Assembly (NCBI GenBank): GCA_031553495.1
Contig: JAVBLN010000042.1
Location: forward strand, 38,747-102,746
Source: Pinibacter sp031553495
Lineage (GTDB): Bacteria > Bacteroidota > Bacteroidia > Chitinophagales > Chitinophagaceae
Reading direction: 5' to 3'
DNA length: 64,000 bases
Every line of letters begins with the position of its first letter. Positions within the stretch are counted from its first letter, which is position 1. Position numbers and translations under genes: made by a program. Shown in pieces: positions 1-9,659 of this stretch. The notes below the pieces were generated by a model. It saw nothing but the letters and a program-made list of their open reading frames with translations, was not told the origin of the DNA and searched no databases.

Positions 1-207
1 AGACGCATCGGCTCTTAAGCACGAACGCAATTGCCCGTACAGGTCTAATGTCGCCTGGTCAACCGCATGCTCCGATTTCCAGAACTCTTCACTATAAGTT
101 GACCCAATTGGTGCCGTATTAATTTGTTTATTGCAGGATGTGCCTATCAGTATAAAGATACACAGCACCCAAAAAACATTTTTTATAAAATAGTTTTGCC
201 TATTCAT
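1..207 (-). CDS. SusD/RagB-family lipoprotein, N-terminal part (cut by window)
   Basis: Outer-membrane surface lipoprotein that binds glycan together with its SusC partner. Only the first 69 residues are visible. They show a lipoprotein signal peptide with a hydrophobic stretch ending in GTSC, so the lipidated Cys is about residue 27, followed by the usual SusD N-terminal style (YSEEFWKSEHAVDQATLDLYGQL). It starts 21 bases after the SusC stop on the same strand, the classical susC-susD order. The substrate cannot be inferred because the rest of the locus is outside the window. Confidence 0.8.
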   Translation of the reverse strand, partial: MNRQNYFIKNVFWVLCIFILIGTSCNKQINTAPIGSTYSEEFWKSEHAVDQATLDLYGQLRSCLRADAS

Positions 208-228
208 TTTAGTCTTTTTTTTGTGTTG

Positions 229-3200
229 TTAGAATTGGATGTCGAGGCCAAAAGTGAATTTGCGTGGTTGTGGATACAGCCCTCCGGAATAAACACCAAG
301 CTGATTAACTGATTCGGGATCAGGCATTGTATTGTTTTTGTTCTTTAGTATTAGCAGATTATCAAACATTGCATAAGCCCTTACATTTTTCAGAAATAAT
401 CTTTTGGAAATAGCGAGGGGTAATTGATACCCTAATATTACTGTCTTCACTTTAAAATAGCTTCCATCCACATTCCACATACTTGAAAATGGCCAGAACT
501 GGCTATAATAACCTGCAAAAGGATTGATAGCGGGGAAATTGGCAGCATAGCCGGGATCTTTGGCTTTTTCCGGAGTCCAATAATCAATACCATCCAGTAT
601 GGGTAATCTCCGGTTTGCAAACTTTTCAAGGCTTCCGCCAAAGTTGTTAAACTGTTGTTGCTGGAAGGTGTTTACCACTGTTCTTTTCCAGGTAAAAGTG
701 CAAAAGATGGTTAAAGAAAAGTTTTTGTATGTAAAATCATTTGTAAGCCCTCCCGTAAATTTCGGATTGGGATTACCCATAGGAATACGGTCGCCATACT
801 GATCACCATTATCCTCATCAGTCCACACATCATAATCACCGTTCACATCTTCCCAAATAGGGTCACCCGGCTGTACTTTGTGGCTTCCTTTGAAATAAGT
901 TATCGCTTTCCCGGTAAGCGGATTAAAAGGGATTTCATTTGAATTGTTGTACACGCCCTCATACTTCATCTGGTACAATTCATAAATGGGCTGGCCCACC
1001 GCAAACAATCTGGCATAACCATAACCATCATTTACCACAAAAGTGCGGTTGTTGTTAGGTAACCTGGCAATGGCATTTTTGTTATATGACAATACCAACT
1101 GAGTATTCCACTGCAGTTTGCTGGCATTCGATAAATTCCTTGTATTAATAGAAAGATCAACACCGCGATTGCTTACCCACAAATCATGCGCATTAAATGA
1201 TATTTTAGAAAATCCGGTATAAAACGGAAGCATGAAATTGTAGTAATCATCTTTTGATATTTTATCATAAATATCGGCTGTGACATTAATTCTGCTGTTA
1301 AGAAAATATACATCTATACCAAGATTTTTCTGTTCCGTTCTGGCCCAGGTAAGGTCATCTTTAGTTAACCCGTTATTATAACTTGGCTGTATAGCCGCAT
1401 TTCCATCGTATGTTCCCGGAACAATATACGAGTTATATGGAGCGTAAAAATCGCCGGATTGTGATCCTGAAATGCCCCAGGTTGCACGTATTTTCAAATA
1501 ATTTATAATATTCCTTTCTTTCAGGTTCTGCATGAATTTCTCATCTGAAACCAGCCAGCCTGTACCAATAGCGGGAAAATATCCCCATTTGGAATCTTTA
1601 CCAAAGCGAGAGGACGCATCGCCGCGATATGACAGATACAAAAGATATTTTTTGTTATAATCATATTGCACCTGGCCCATAATTGAAAGCAGGCCGTCTT
1701 TGGAGTAATAAGAACTGGCAGATAAATCCGTCTGCGGAATTCCTGTTACTACACTTATATCGTTTGAAGGCACATTATAGCCCGCCGCAGAGTTTCCGGA
1801 ACTCACATCGCTGGTAAATTGCTGGGCAGCCGTAATTACCAGGTTGTGCGTTCCGTTTTTACCGGAAAACAGTTTCTTGGCATAGTTCACATTATTCGAC
1901 ATGAAATAGGTAGTATAATTTCTTCTGTCGCTCTCTGCATAAGATGGCTGCACGGCAGGCTTGTTAAAAGCATCAGAATTACCAACTATAATTGCATCAA
2001 TATTTGATGGAGAGAAATAATCAACATTCGAAACAGTCTGATTCATCGACCCCTGGAAAGTATATCTTAAATCGTGCCTGATGGCATAATTTACTGTGGC
2101 GGAAATTGTGTAATAATCAGTTATATGCTTATTTCTTACCTTACTATTTACACCAGTAAAAGTTGAGGAATCAAATTCATTTAGCAGAAAAAATGATGTT
2201 GGTTGCGATGATCCGGAGAATGGTGTGTTGTTATCCGTATTGTAAAATTTTTTCCCGCTGCTTTTGTCATTCTTAGAAAATCCTACTATCAATTGCGTAT
2301 TTAACTTTGGCGTTATTTTAAGATCAAAATTGCCCCTTAATGAATAACGTTTTAGTCCATACTGCCTGATAATTCCTTTATCATCATAATAGTTCATATT
2401 AACACGGTAATTAACCAGATCGTTAGCCCCGGATACCGTTCCATCTATATTGCCGATTCTCCCTGTTTGATAAAAAAGCCCCTGCCAGTCGGTTGCATTA
2501 TTAAAATGAGGATTAAGGCTGTCTGTAAGCAATTGAGGAAGGTTGTTCAATTGATCCTGCTTAGCCATAGAAGCATATTGGTCAAGTATACTCATTTTCA
2601 ACCTTCTTTCCTCCGATCCGGTATAAGTCTTAATTAGCTTCGGCTTACTAACCATGCCATAATAAGCATTCACTCTAAACTCAGGAACAGCAGATTTGCC
2701 TCTTTTCGTTTTAATGTATATAACACCATTTGCTCCCCTCGATCCCCAGGCGGCAGTGGCAGCGGCATCCTTTTGCACATCCACGCTTTCTATATCATTA
2801 ATGTTAATGCCCGCCAGGTAATTGGTTCCTGTAGTATAAGAATCGCCGTTTATATCCTCAGGATTCACCGGTATTCCATCAATAATGTATAAAGGACCAC
2901 TCATCGCCTGCGCCTCCGACACATAAGTATTATCGCCTATACCGGTATTCACACGGGAATTACCTCTTACAACCACCGTTGGCGCCACACCGGGTTCAGC
3001 CGAAGTAACCTGCACATTCAGACCCGCCACACGCCCCTGCAATAATATATCGGCGCTGGCTGCCGGCATATTTTCCAATACCTTGCCCGACACACTTGAA
3101 ATGGCCGTGGTAGTAGCTTTTCTGCTTTGCCGCTGAACACCCACCACCACTACTTCATCCAATGAAGACTTTGGAGATTCTTTAAGTACTACAACCACAT

Positions 3201-3462
3201 CTTTATTATTGTATTTAACCTTTTGGGTAACGTAACCAACATAGCTTATTTCAAAAACAGTATTTTCCGATTTCACCCTAAGTTGAAATCGTCCGTTTAC
3301 ATCTGTCAATGTGCCATTTTTTGAAGACTCACGTACAGAAGCACCCACAAGAGGTTTATTAGATGCATCTGTTACAATTCCTTTAAAAATAAAAGGCTCC
3401 TGCGCCTTCACAAAAAAACACATGCAGGATACCAGGAAAAATGAGAGTAAATGTTTAGTCAT
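229..3462 (-). CDS. SusC/RagA-family TonB-dependent outer-membrane transporter
   Basis: Protein of 1077 residues, normal for the family. Signal peptide at 1-20 (ends VKAQ), carboxypeptidase-regulatory-like domain about 24-95, a TonB-box-like segment LDEVVVVG near 101-108, plug domain about 115-250 (LYIIDGIPV, AAWGSRGANGVIYIKTK), then the 22-strand barrel ending in RKFTFGLDIQF with terminal Phe. It imports glycan fragments across the outer membrane with the SusD just downstream. No degradative enzyme of this locus is visible. An R70 repeat lies about 150 bases upstream. Confidence 0.95.
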   Translation of the reverse strand: MTKHLLSFFLVSCMCFFVKAQEPFIFKGIVTDASNKPLVGASVRESSKNGTLTDVNGRFQLRVKSENTVFEISYVGYVTQKVKYNNKDVVVVLKESPKSSLDEVVVVGVQRQSRKATTTAISSVSGKVLENMPAASADILLQGRVAGLNVQVTSAEPGVAPTVVVRGNSRVNTGIGDNTYVSEAQAMSGPLYIIDGIPVNPEDINGDSYTTGTNYLAGININDIESVDVQKDAAATAAWGSRGANGVIYIKTKRGKSAVPEFRVNAYYGMVSKPKLIKTYTGSEERRLKMSILDQYASMAKQDQLNNLPQLLTDSLNPHFNNATDWQGLFYQTGRIGNIDGTVSGANDLVNYRVNMNYYDDKGIIRQYGLKRYSLRGNFDLKITPKLNTQLIVGFSKNDKSSGKKFYNTDNNTPFSGSSQPTSFFLLNEFDSSTFTGVNSKVRNKHITDYYTISATVNYAIRHDLRYTFQGSMNQTVSNVDYFSPSNIDAIIVGNSDAFNKPAVQPSYAESDRRNYTTYFMSNNVNYAKKLFSGKNGTHNLVITAAQQFTSDVSSGNSAAGYNVPSNDISVVTGIPQTDLSASSYYSKDGLLSIMGQVQYDYNKKYLLYLSYRGDASSRFGKDSKWGYFPAIGTGWLVSDEKFMQNLKERNIINYLKIRATWGISGSQSGDFYAPYNSYIVPGTYDGNAAIQPSYNNGLTKDDLTWARTEQKNLGIDVYFLNSRINVTADIYDKISKDDYYNFMLPFYTGFSKISFNAHDLWVSNRGVDLSINTRNLSNASKLQWNTQLVLSYNKNAIARLPNNNRTFVVNDGYGYARLFAVGQPIYELYQMKYEGVYNNSNEIPFNPLTGKAITYFKGSHKVQPGDPIWEDVNGDYDVWTDEDNGDQYGDRIPMGNPNPKFTGGLTNDFTYKNFSLTIFCTFTWKRTVVNTFQQQQFNNFGGSLEKFANRRLPILDGIDYWTPEKAKDPGYAANFPAINPFAGYYSQFWPFSSMWNVDGSYFKVKTVILGYQLPLAISKRLFLKNVRAYAMFDNLLILKNKNNTMPDPESVNQLGVYSGGLYPQPRKFTFGLDIQF

Positions 3463-3613
3463 ATAATTTGTTTACATGTTAAATAGCAACATCAAAAACG
3501 AGGAAGCATATAAAATAATAAACCTTACATCACACTTCTGTCATCGCCTTAAGCGAAAAGTGCTTTACTTTTGTAAACCTGAGCAGTATAATATTTACAT
3601 TGATTTCTTTTGA

Positions 3614-3682
3614 GACCAACTGCATTGCTACTATTAAGCTTCCGTTGTGTCACTCACTTGTACTGTAGTAATTCTATTCAGC
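3614..3682 (+). repeat. R70 copy 1
   Basis: Dispersed intergenic repeat. Middle segment type A (TGTCACTCACTTGTAC). It is followed at 3691-3722 by the extension resembling CATTCATGCACAAATTTA. The first direct repeat is degenerate (TGCATTGCTACTATTAAGC). It sits upstream of the SusC gene. Confidence 0.9.
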
Positions 3683-3868
3683 AATCCAAAACATTCATGG
3701 ACAAGATTTAAGCAGCGTATAGTTTAATACGTTATGATAAAGTTATCGATCAATACCGGCGAGGCTTCACGCAACCGTTTGCACCAATTACAAGTTGAAA
3801 TTTGTTTTACATTTCTTATTTTTTTTAGAAAATCCATATGAAATACCGGAGAGTTGAAAGTGCTTTTT

Positions 3869-3966
3869 GAATGGAGAATTGAGAGTGGAGAATTGAGAAT
3901 GCTGTATACACTGATTGCAGGCAAAAACAAAAACACTCATTACTCAAAACTCATAACTCATAACTT
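3869..3966 (-). repeat. Degenerate heptad array
   Basis: 7-bp periodic repeats of two kinds: GAGAATT-type at the left and ACTCATA-type at the right. They are separated by TATACACTGATTGCAGGC. The array runs directly into R70 copy 2. The same composite recurs near 9460, 49550, 57230 and 63615. Confidence 0.85.
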
Positions 3967-4037
3967 GTTGAATAGCATTACTACCGCACAAGTGAGTGAC
4001 ACAACCGGAGCTCAATAGTAGCACTACCGCCGGTTCC
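3967..4037 (-). repeat. R70 copy 2
   Basis: Type A middle (read on the minus strand). The outer end GGAACCGGCGG faces the 3' end of the hemD gene. In this copy the segment after the first direct repeat reads GAGCTCCGG, so ACCGG and CCGGT can pair. Confidence 0.9.
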
Positions 4038-4077
4038 ATAAATAAAAACTATTTCAAAATTCAAGTGCGGGTAAATA

Positions 4078-4105
4078 AAAAAGCAACCTTTCGGTTGCCT
4101 TTAAT
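4078..4105 (-). terminator. Rho-independent terminator of hemD
   Basis: On the minus strand GGCAACC, loop GAAA, GGTTGC, then a T-run. It lies 26 bases after the hemD stop, between the gene and R70 copy 2. Confidence 0.8.
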
Positions 4106-4130
4106 TATATCAGTTAAAAAAGTTGACGGT

Positions 4131-4928
4131 TTATTTTTCCGCATTAATGGATGTAAGGTATTGATCCAATGCGGCTACCATTGAAGGTGTTTGAGGTTGG
4201 GGCGCTTTTATATGCATTGTTAATCCTGCTTCTTCCAATGCCTTATACGTATTATTTCCAAAGGCGCCTATTTTGGTACCGTTTTGCTTGTATTTTGGCA
4301 TGTTATCAAGCAGGCTTTTTACACTTCCCGGTGTGAAAAAACAAATGATATCATACTCGGTTTTTGCAAGTATTTCCTTTACATCGCTGTTGATAGTTCT
4401 GTACATAAATGGAGTGGCGAACTCACACTTATTCATTTTTAGCCAATTCACAATGTCATTATCCTGTTGGTTTTCCGAACATGGATACAGGAATTTTTCA
4501 TTTTCCTTGTGCTTATTGATTACATCAAACAAGCTCTTATTGGAACCATCCGCGCCGTAGAAAACCTTTCTTTTCCGATAGAGTATGAATTTCTGCAAAT
4601 ACAAAGCAACGGCTTCTGTAATGCAGAAGTATTTAGTATCCTGCGATACATTCAATTTCATTTCTTCGCAGATCCTGAAAAAATGATCAATTGCATTGCG
4701 GCTTGTAAAAATTACTGCCGTATAACTTGCAATGTCAATTTTCTGCTTTCGGAAATCTTTTGCCGGAATACCTTCCAGTACAATAAATGGATGGAAGTCC
4801 AACTCTACATTAAATTTTCTTTCTAATTCAAAATAGGGCGACTTCTCAGTTTCCGGCCTGGGTTGGGTGATTAGAATCTTTTGAACAGTTTTTGCAGATG
4901 TAGCTGCTTTACCCCCGTTTTTTACCAT
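4131..4928 (-). CDS. hemD: Uroporphyrinogen-III synthase family protein
   Basis: 265 residues. Converts hydroxymethylbilane to uroporphyrinogen III in haem synthesis. The two-lobe HemD pattern is visible: KILITQPRPE at 17-26 starting the first lobe, VIFTSRNAIDHFF in the first half, and IICFFTPGSVKSLLDNMP with KIGAFGNNTYKALEEAGL in the second. The family is poorly conserved, so the exact activity is inferred from fold motifs and from the neighbour: this gene next to a DUF4271 membrane protein is a common Bacteroidota pair. The gap to the upstream gene is 28 bases, and a TAATTTTG element overlaps that gene's end, so it may also have its own promoter. Confidence 0.8.
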   Translation of the reverse strand: MVKNGGKAATSAKTVQKILITQPRPETEKSPYFELERKFNVELDFHPFIVLEGIPAKDFRKQKIDIASYTAVIFTSRNAIDHFFRICEEMKLNVSQDTKYFCITEAVALYLQKFILYRKRKVFYGADGSNKSLFDVINKHKENEKFLYPCSENQQDNDIVNWLKMNKCEFATPFMYRTINSDVKEILAKTEYDIICFFTPGSVKSLLDNMPKYKQNGTKIGAFGNNTYKALEEAGLTMHIKAPQPQTPSMVAALDQYLTSINAEK

Positions 4929-4951
4929 ATGACTTCTAGCTATGGTTTTAG

Positions 4952-4959
4952 CAAAATTA
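4952..4959 (-). promoter_or_regulatory. -7 element TAATTTTG for hemD
   Basis: Exact match to the Bacteroidota -7 consensus TAnnTTTG, 23 bases before the hemD ATG and overlapping the stop codon of the DUF4271 gene. Confidence 0.45.
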
Positions 4960-5958
4960 TACTGTTTTTTCGAAAAAATTTAACAACACCTTGTAAATCA
5001 GCAAAAGAGGTGCTATCTCGAATGCGCAAAGGTAAAGAAAAAAGTGAACTTGTTTCACTTTTATTTCATTACGTATAGGGCCATACGAAGCGAGATATCT
5101 ATAAATCAATGCTATACTAATCAAAATATAAGACACCGTAATCCATACGGCAGCCTTTTCAGCCTGAAAAGCTATTAATATCATTAAAGGCACTAAGAAT
5201 ACTGCTAATAATTTATTGATTAAAAACACAATAAAAATGTAGGAATTGATGGTACTTTTTAAATTAAAAACCCATCCTATAAATTTTAATCCCAAAAATT
5301 TTAATAAATAAATAACACTTATAACAACAGCGCTATATAAAACAATGAGCCAGAAATTCACATTTTCGAACAATCCATAATACCTGAATAAAAATGATGC
5401 AAATGTGGCAGCCACCATCACGAAAAAAATATTCAGCAAAAAGGACGGCAGCGGAGTTTGTGCAAGCTGCTCACGAAGCTGCTTTTGCTTTAGTGTGGCT
5501 CTGAACATTATTGTGAACAGGTTTTGTACATATTTAAAGAACATGGCTCTTATTAATGCGAAGAACAACACTATAAATGCTAATAAATAAAAGGCTTCTT
5601 CCTTATGTTCATGATTTTTTACCTGTATAAGCGGCGCTGTAGCTTTATCCGCAAAATTGAAATATTTATTTTGCTTTAAAATTTCCTTATAAGGTATACA
5701 ACCGGTTTGTTCTATTTTATTCAATTGCAATTGTGAAGCGCTGACAGAATCTTTTTTTGCCGTATCAATTGCCTGTTGCATTGAAGCGTTAACTTTCTGA
5801 ATCGAATCAACAGTTTGTGGTCTTACAGTCTGTGATCTTTGCCTTACTGAATCGGTTTTTACAGGCTTTTGCAGTGAAGGCGAATCGGTTCGTACCTGAG
5901 CCGAACTATTATGATAAAAAAAAATTGCAATAACTAACGGAAGTAAAAAATATTTCAC
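4957..5958 (-). CDS. DUF4271 integral membrane protein
   Basis: 333 residues with a signal-like N terminus (ends SSAQ), then a low-complexity periplasmic stretch rich in Ser/Thr/Val/Gln to about residue 100, then several hydrophobic helices from about 120 to the C terminus (for example FYLLAFIVLFFALIRAMFF and FLLNIFFVMVAATFASFLF). This is the layout of DUF4271 proteins, of unknown function and usually adjacent to hemD in Bacteroidota. The start codon is GTG and lies only 4 bases after a perfect TAACTTTG promoter element, so the message is probably leaderless. Confidence 0.8.
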   Translation of the reverse strand: MKYFLLPLVIAIFFYHNSSAQVRTDSPSLQKPVKTDSVRQRSQTVRPQTVDSIQKVNASMQQAIDTAKKDSVSASQLQLNKIEQTGCIPYKEILKQNKYFNFADKATAPLIQVKNHEHKEEAFYLLAFIVLFFALIRAMFFKYVQNLFTIMFRATLKQKQLREQLAQTPLPSFLLNIFFVMVAATFASFLFRYYGLFENVNFWLIVLYSAVVISVIYLLKFLGLKFIGWVFNLKSTINSYIFIVFLINKLLAVFLVPLMILIAFQAEKAAVWITVSYILISIALIYRYLASYGPIRNEIKVKQVHFFLYLCAFEIAPLLLIYKVLLNFFEKTV

Positions 5959-5962
5959 CCGG

Positions 5963-5970
5963 CAAAGTTA
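5963..5970 (-). promoter_or_regulatory. -7 element TAACTTTG, leaderless start of the DUF4271 gene
   Basis: Exact TAnnTTTG match. Four bases (CCGG) separate it from the GTG start codon, which puts the expected transcription start at or next to the start codon. Confidence 0.6.
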
Positions 5971-6117
5971 GGGAAGAAGTGGGCAGCGAACTATGCGCAA
6001 CGGGTAGTTTATTTTTTGGAAAGATCAGAAATTACCTGCCATAACTTTATTTCTTTTTTTGAATGCTTTTGTTTTCCTCTACATCTTACACATACGGCAT
6101 TCTCCACTCTCCACTTA

Positions 6118-7902
6118 TTAAAACATCATCACATATCCTAAATGTATTTTCGATTGTCTTAAATCAAATTTCAAGTCGTTTCTTTTCCCGGCGGCAAAAG
6201 AAATATTGAACAAACCGGCAGCGGTCTCAAAAGCCATTCCAAGCCCTGCGCCAATATAAGTGTGGCTGTAATCTGCATAAGTGCTCTTATTAGCGGCCCA
6301 GCCGCCATCGGCAAATGCAAACACATATGAATTCATGCCAATCAGAAACCGATACTCTACCGTGCCCACTGTATACCGTGATGCATAAATACTTTCCTCG
6401 TCAAACCCACGCAGCAACTTATATCCGCCAATTTGGAAAAGCTCGTTTCTGTAAATTGCCGGACTTTGCAACCAGCCCACATTTGCAGCCACCTTTACGG
6501 TAGAGCTTTTTTGGATGGGAAAATAATGCGCCGCATCAATCTTTATTTTAAACTGGTAACTGTTAAGCTTAACCGTATCGTACAGCGAAGCGTAGGAAAA
6601 ATCAGGATCACTCATTTTTACAATAGCATTATTTTTCCTGATCGTTCTGGTTCCTGCGGTCAATAATACCTGCAGCTCATTTCCCCGCCTGGGATTAAGA
6701 CGATAATTTGTTCTTGATAATTGATAATCTATACCAAGGTTGTTGATGGTTTCATCAATTTCATCCGGAAGCGCTTTGCTTGCCTTAATAGCCGAGGTGT
6801 CCAGATCGAGCAGGTTCGTGCGGAAACTTTGAAAAAAAACGCGGCCCGTTTGCGACGTGGATAACGTGTACTGCACTCCTGCCACAAAATTGATATTGAC
6901 GTAAGAAGAATCTTTCTTCAACAGATCAAAACCAAAATTGAATCCGAAAGGGCTCTTGAATACAAACGGTTGCAGATACGCTAAATTCAACCGTGGCGAT
7001 TTCACCTGCAACTGCTGCCAGTTTGCGCTAATGGTTTCGCCACTGCCTAGCGCATTTCGCAAGTTAATAATCGCCTCGCCGGTTATCAGCATTTTGTTGC
7101 TTGTTAGTTGATCATTCGATGGCAACAACCCGATCAATGCATTTACCTGGCTGGCTCTCTTCGGTTGCAGATATAGATTTAATACCGATCCTGTTGCAAG
7201 CATAGTCATATCCCAGGGCTGCGATTCTTGTAAATAAGGAAGCTCCGCAATTCGCGTGCTTATTTTCTGAAGCTTTGTTTTATCATAAGCGCTTCCGTTT
7301 TCTATATCTAAATAATGTTGTAAAAAAGAATTTGAAATTTTAGCACTGCCAACCACACGGATACTGTCAATCTTGTACAACGGGCCTTTCTCGATTTTTA
7401 GAGTTGCAAAAAATTTATTGCCATCGTATCTCACACTATCCAATTGCACTTTAGCAAACGGATGCCCGTTATTCTCCAGGTAATCAAGAATTTTTTTTTG
7501 CAGTTGCTGCAATTGAGTAATGTTGAGTGGCTTGTTGAAAAACAGTTTTTCATTCCAACCAATCTGGCTCATCAATTTTTCATCAGCAGTGGCAAGGTTT
7601 ACATAAGCCAGTTGATATTGCTCGCCCAAAAACAAATACGCCACAGCAAAAGTAGAATCATAATAAGCGCTGTCAATCGAAGCCGCGGCATATCCTTTTT
7701 CCTGCAATTTTTGAGGAAGGCCGCTTACATAATCAATACAAACCTGGCGGCTGGCAAAGCTTTCCTGCAAGTGCAAAGCCTTTATGGATTGCTCATTTTT
7801 ATCAACAGGCATAATACGTAAACTGTATTGCGCCTGCAATGAACCGCAATACCCCATCAGCAAACAAGCCAGCATTATAATATATCCACGTATTTTTGCC
7901 AT
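6118..7902 (-). CDS. BamA/TamA-like outer-membrane protein (POTRA plus Omp85 barrel)
   Basis: 594 residues. Signal peptide 1-24 (ends LQAQ). At least one POTRA-like repeat around 170-235 (YKIDSIRVVGSAKISNSFL, SAYDKTKLQKISTRIAELPYL). A C-terminal Omp85-type barrel follows with GGYKLLRGFDEESIYASRY, the conserved RGF segment of the family, and a terminal Phe. Shorter than BamA (about 800 or more) and with fewer POTRA domains, so a TamA-like or Bacteroidota-specific assembly or secretion role is likelier. Three bases after the stop a GGAGAGT-type repeat begins. Confidence 0.85.
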   Translation of the reverse strand: MAKIRGYIIMLACLLMGYCGSLQAQYSLRIMPVDKNEQSIKALHLQESFASRQVCIDYVSGLPQKLQEKGYAAASIDSAYYDSTFAVAYLFLGEQYQLAYVNLATADEKLMSQIGWNEKLFFNKPLNITQLQQLQKKILDYLENNGHPFAKVQLDSVRYDGNKFFATLKIEKGPLYKIDSIRVVGSAKISNSFLQHYLDIENGSAYDKTKLQKISTRIAELPYLQESQPWDMTMLATGSVLNLYLQPKRASQVNALIGLLPSNDQLTSNKMLITGEAIINLRNALGSGETISANWQQLQVKSPRLNLAYLQPFVFKSPFGFNFGFDLLKKDSSYVNINFVAGVQYTLSTSQTGRVFFQSFRTNLLDLDTSAIKASKALPDEIDETINNLGIDYQLSRTNYRLNPRRGNELQVLLTAGTRTIRKNNAIVKMSDPDFSYASLYDTVKLNSYQFKIKIDAAHYFPIQKSSTVKVAANVGWLQSPAIYRNELFQIGGYKLLRGFDEESIYASRYTVGTVEYRFLIGMNSYVFAFADGGWAANKSTYADYSHTYIGAGLGMAFETAAGLFNISFAAGKRNDLKFDLRQSKIHLGYVMMF

Positions 7903-7970
7903 CTTAAAGTTGTTGTTGATAATTTGGTTACTGGTTGTTAAACTTTATGTTGCGCAATGTTTTTCTTTGG

Positions 7971-8040
7971 GTACCGGCAGTATTGCTACTATTAAGCATC
8001 GTTGTGTCACTCACTTGTACGGTAGTAATGCTATTCGGCT
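7971..8040 (+). repeat. R70 copy 3
   Basis: Type A. Lies in the divergent gap between the BamA-like gene and hemW, followed by the CATTCAT extension at 8049-8082. Copy 4 in the opposite orientation lies beyond hemW, so hemW sits between inverted copies. Confidence 0.9.
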
Positions 8041-8092
8041 ATTTGAAACATTCATAACCGCATTTATACTGCGCATAGCATAGAGGCTATTT

Positions 8093-8131
8093 ACCATCAG
8101 CCATCCACTAACAACCAACAACCATCAACTA
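8093..8131 (+). repeat. Heptad-like array before hemW
   Basis: Degenerate ACCAACA / ACCATCA repeats, in the leader region of hemW. Confidence 0.5.
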
Positions 8132-8162
8132 TAAATCAAAAATATTCATAAAAGTAATTGAT

Positions 8163-9296
8163 ATGGCAGGCATTTATATTCATATTCCCTTTTGCAGAAA
8201 AGCCTGCTATTATTGCAATTTTCATTTTTCCACCACCTTACACCTAAAAACCGAATATATAAACGCATTATTGAAGGAAATTGATATACGTTCCTCATAT
8301 GTTGAAAGTGAAGAAATTCAAACAATATATTTTGGCGGCGGCACGCCCAGCCTGTTAAGCCAAAGCGAGTTGAACAGTATTTTTAACACATTGTATAAAA
8401 ACTTTTCCATTGGCAACAATATTGAAATAACACTGGAAACAAATCCTGATGATATTAGTTCAGAAAACCTTTCAATATGGAAGCAGACCGGAATAAACCG
8501 GCTTAGCATTGGCATTCAATCATTTTATGAAGAAGACCTGCAATGGATGAACAGAGCGCACAACGCCACTCAGGCAAAGCAGGCTATATTATTATCTCAA
8601 GATGCGGGTTTTGATAATATAACCATCGATCTTATTTATGGCACACCTACACTTACCAATGATAAGTGGAAACATAATGTGGAAACAGCTCTTGGGCTAA
8701 ACATTCCACATTTATCATGCTATGCGCTTACCGTAGAACCACACACCGCTTTGCACAAGCTGATCGAAAAAAGAAAACTGCCCGATGTAAACGCCGATAT
8801 ACAATCACAACAATTTCTCGATTTAATGAAATGGCTTGCTGCTGCCGGTTATGAACATTATGAAATTTCCAATTTCGCGAAACCGGGTTTTAGAAGTAAG
8901 CACAACGCTTCATACTGGCATGGCGAAAAGTATATTGGACTTGGCCCTTCGGCGCATTCATTTAACAGAGCCTCCCGTCAATGGAATATCGCGAACAACG
9001 CTTTATACATAAAACACATCAACACGGGCAACGATTTTTATGAAAAAGAAATATTAACCCCCACGCAGCAGTTGAATGAATACATTATGACGGCACTTCG
9101 CACCATTGAAGGCATTGATGCCGGGAAAGTAAAAAATCAATTTGGCGAAACCGCTTATAATAATGTTATTACCGGCGTTCAGAAATACATTTCCTCCGGA
9201 AAAGTAATAAAGAACAACAACCATATTTGCTTAACCAACGAAGGAAAATTATTTGCCGATGGTATAGCAGCGGATTTGTTTGAAGTGGCCGGGTAA
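8163..9296 (+). CDS. hemW: HemW, radical SAM haem chaperone
   Basis: 377 residues. The radical SAM cluster motif is CxxxCxxC at Cys11, Cys15 and Cys18, followed by Asn-Phe (CRKACYYCNF), the HemW/HemN signature. FGGGTPSLL near 58-66 is the SAM-binding GGGTP segment, and the C-terminal HemN domain carries YEHYEISNFA and GLGPSAHSF. HemW proteins are often labelled oxygen-independent coproporphyrinogen oxidase, but the short form with this motif is known mainly as a haem chaperone. The stop codon TAA merges into AT-rich heptads (TAATTAATAATG). Confidence 0.9.
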   Translation: MAGIYIHIPFCRKACYYCNFHFSTTLHLKTEYINALLKEIDIRSSYVESEEIQTIYFGGGTPSLLSQSELNSIFNTLYKNFSIGNNIEITLETNPDDISSENLSIWKQTGINRLSIGIQSFYEEDLQWMNRAHNATQAKQAILLSQDAGFDNITIDLIYGTPTLTNDKWKHNVETALGLNIPHLSCYALTVEPHTALHKLIEKRKLPDVNADIQSQQFLDLMKWLAAAGYEHYEISNFAKPGFRSKHNASYWHGEKYIGLGPSAHSFNRASRQWNIANNALYIKHINTGNDFYEKEILTPTQQLNEYIMTALRTIEGIDAGKVKNQFGETAYNNVITGVQKYISSGKVIKNNNHICLTNEGKLFADGIAADLFEVAG

Positions 9297-9458
9297 TTAA
9301 TAATGAAGAATTAATGATATTGGTGAGAGAGATTCATCTTTATAAACAATCAATCGGGTGGTGAATTTGAAAATCTATTTTTATCTCTTAATCGACATGC
9401 GTTACGCAAACATACCGATTAGCTTGTGGCTCCGCCATCAATTCAGGCACGGGCTAGA

Positions 9459-9552
9459 TGAATGGAGAATTGAGAGTTGAGAATGCTTTATACACTGATT
9501 GCAAGCCAAAACAAATCTCTCTCTACTGCCTGCTGCACACTGCCAACTGCCC
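9459..9552 (-). repeat. Degenerate heptad array
   Basis: GAGAATT/GAGAGTT heptads, then TATACACTGATTGCAAGCC, then heptads of the GGCAGTT type read on the minus strand, running into R70 copy 4. Confidence 0.85.
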
Positions 9553-9622
9553 GCTCAATAGCATTCCTGTCGTACAAGTGAGTGACACAACGATGCTTAA
9601 TAGTACCACTACCGCTGGTCCC
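9553..9622 (-). repeat. R70 copy 4
   Basis: Type A. Outer end GGGACCAGCGG with adjoining T-tract (minus strand) faces the 3' end of the gene at 9660. Confidence 0.9.
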
Positions 9623-9659
9623 AAAAAAATCAGCAGTAAAAGAAATTCTGATTTCTTTA

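Larger units (their letters stand above)
3463..4130. other. Intergenic gap with an inverted R70 pair
   Basis: No gene seen. The gap holds R70 copy 1 (+), a 32-bp extension, a heptad array, R70 copy 2 (-) and a terminator for the gene on the right. The CCGG-type ends of the two R70 copies point outward and bound a cassette of about 420 bp. Confidence 0.8.
9297..9659. other. Convergent gap with heptads and R70 copy 4
   Basis: No gene seen. Short AT-rich heptads follow hemW. Then come about 140 bases without recognisable structure, a two-part heptad array and R70 copy 4 next to the 3' end of the GH144-type gene. Confidence 0.75.

Noticed and set aside
4273..4826. Plus-strand frames inside hemD
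   Set aside because: Antisense shadows of the clear HemD frame, without start signals or family motifs.
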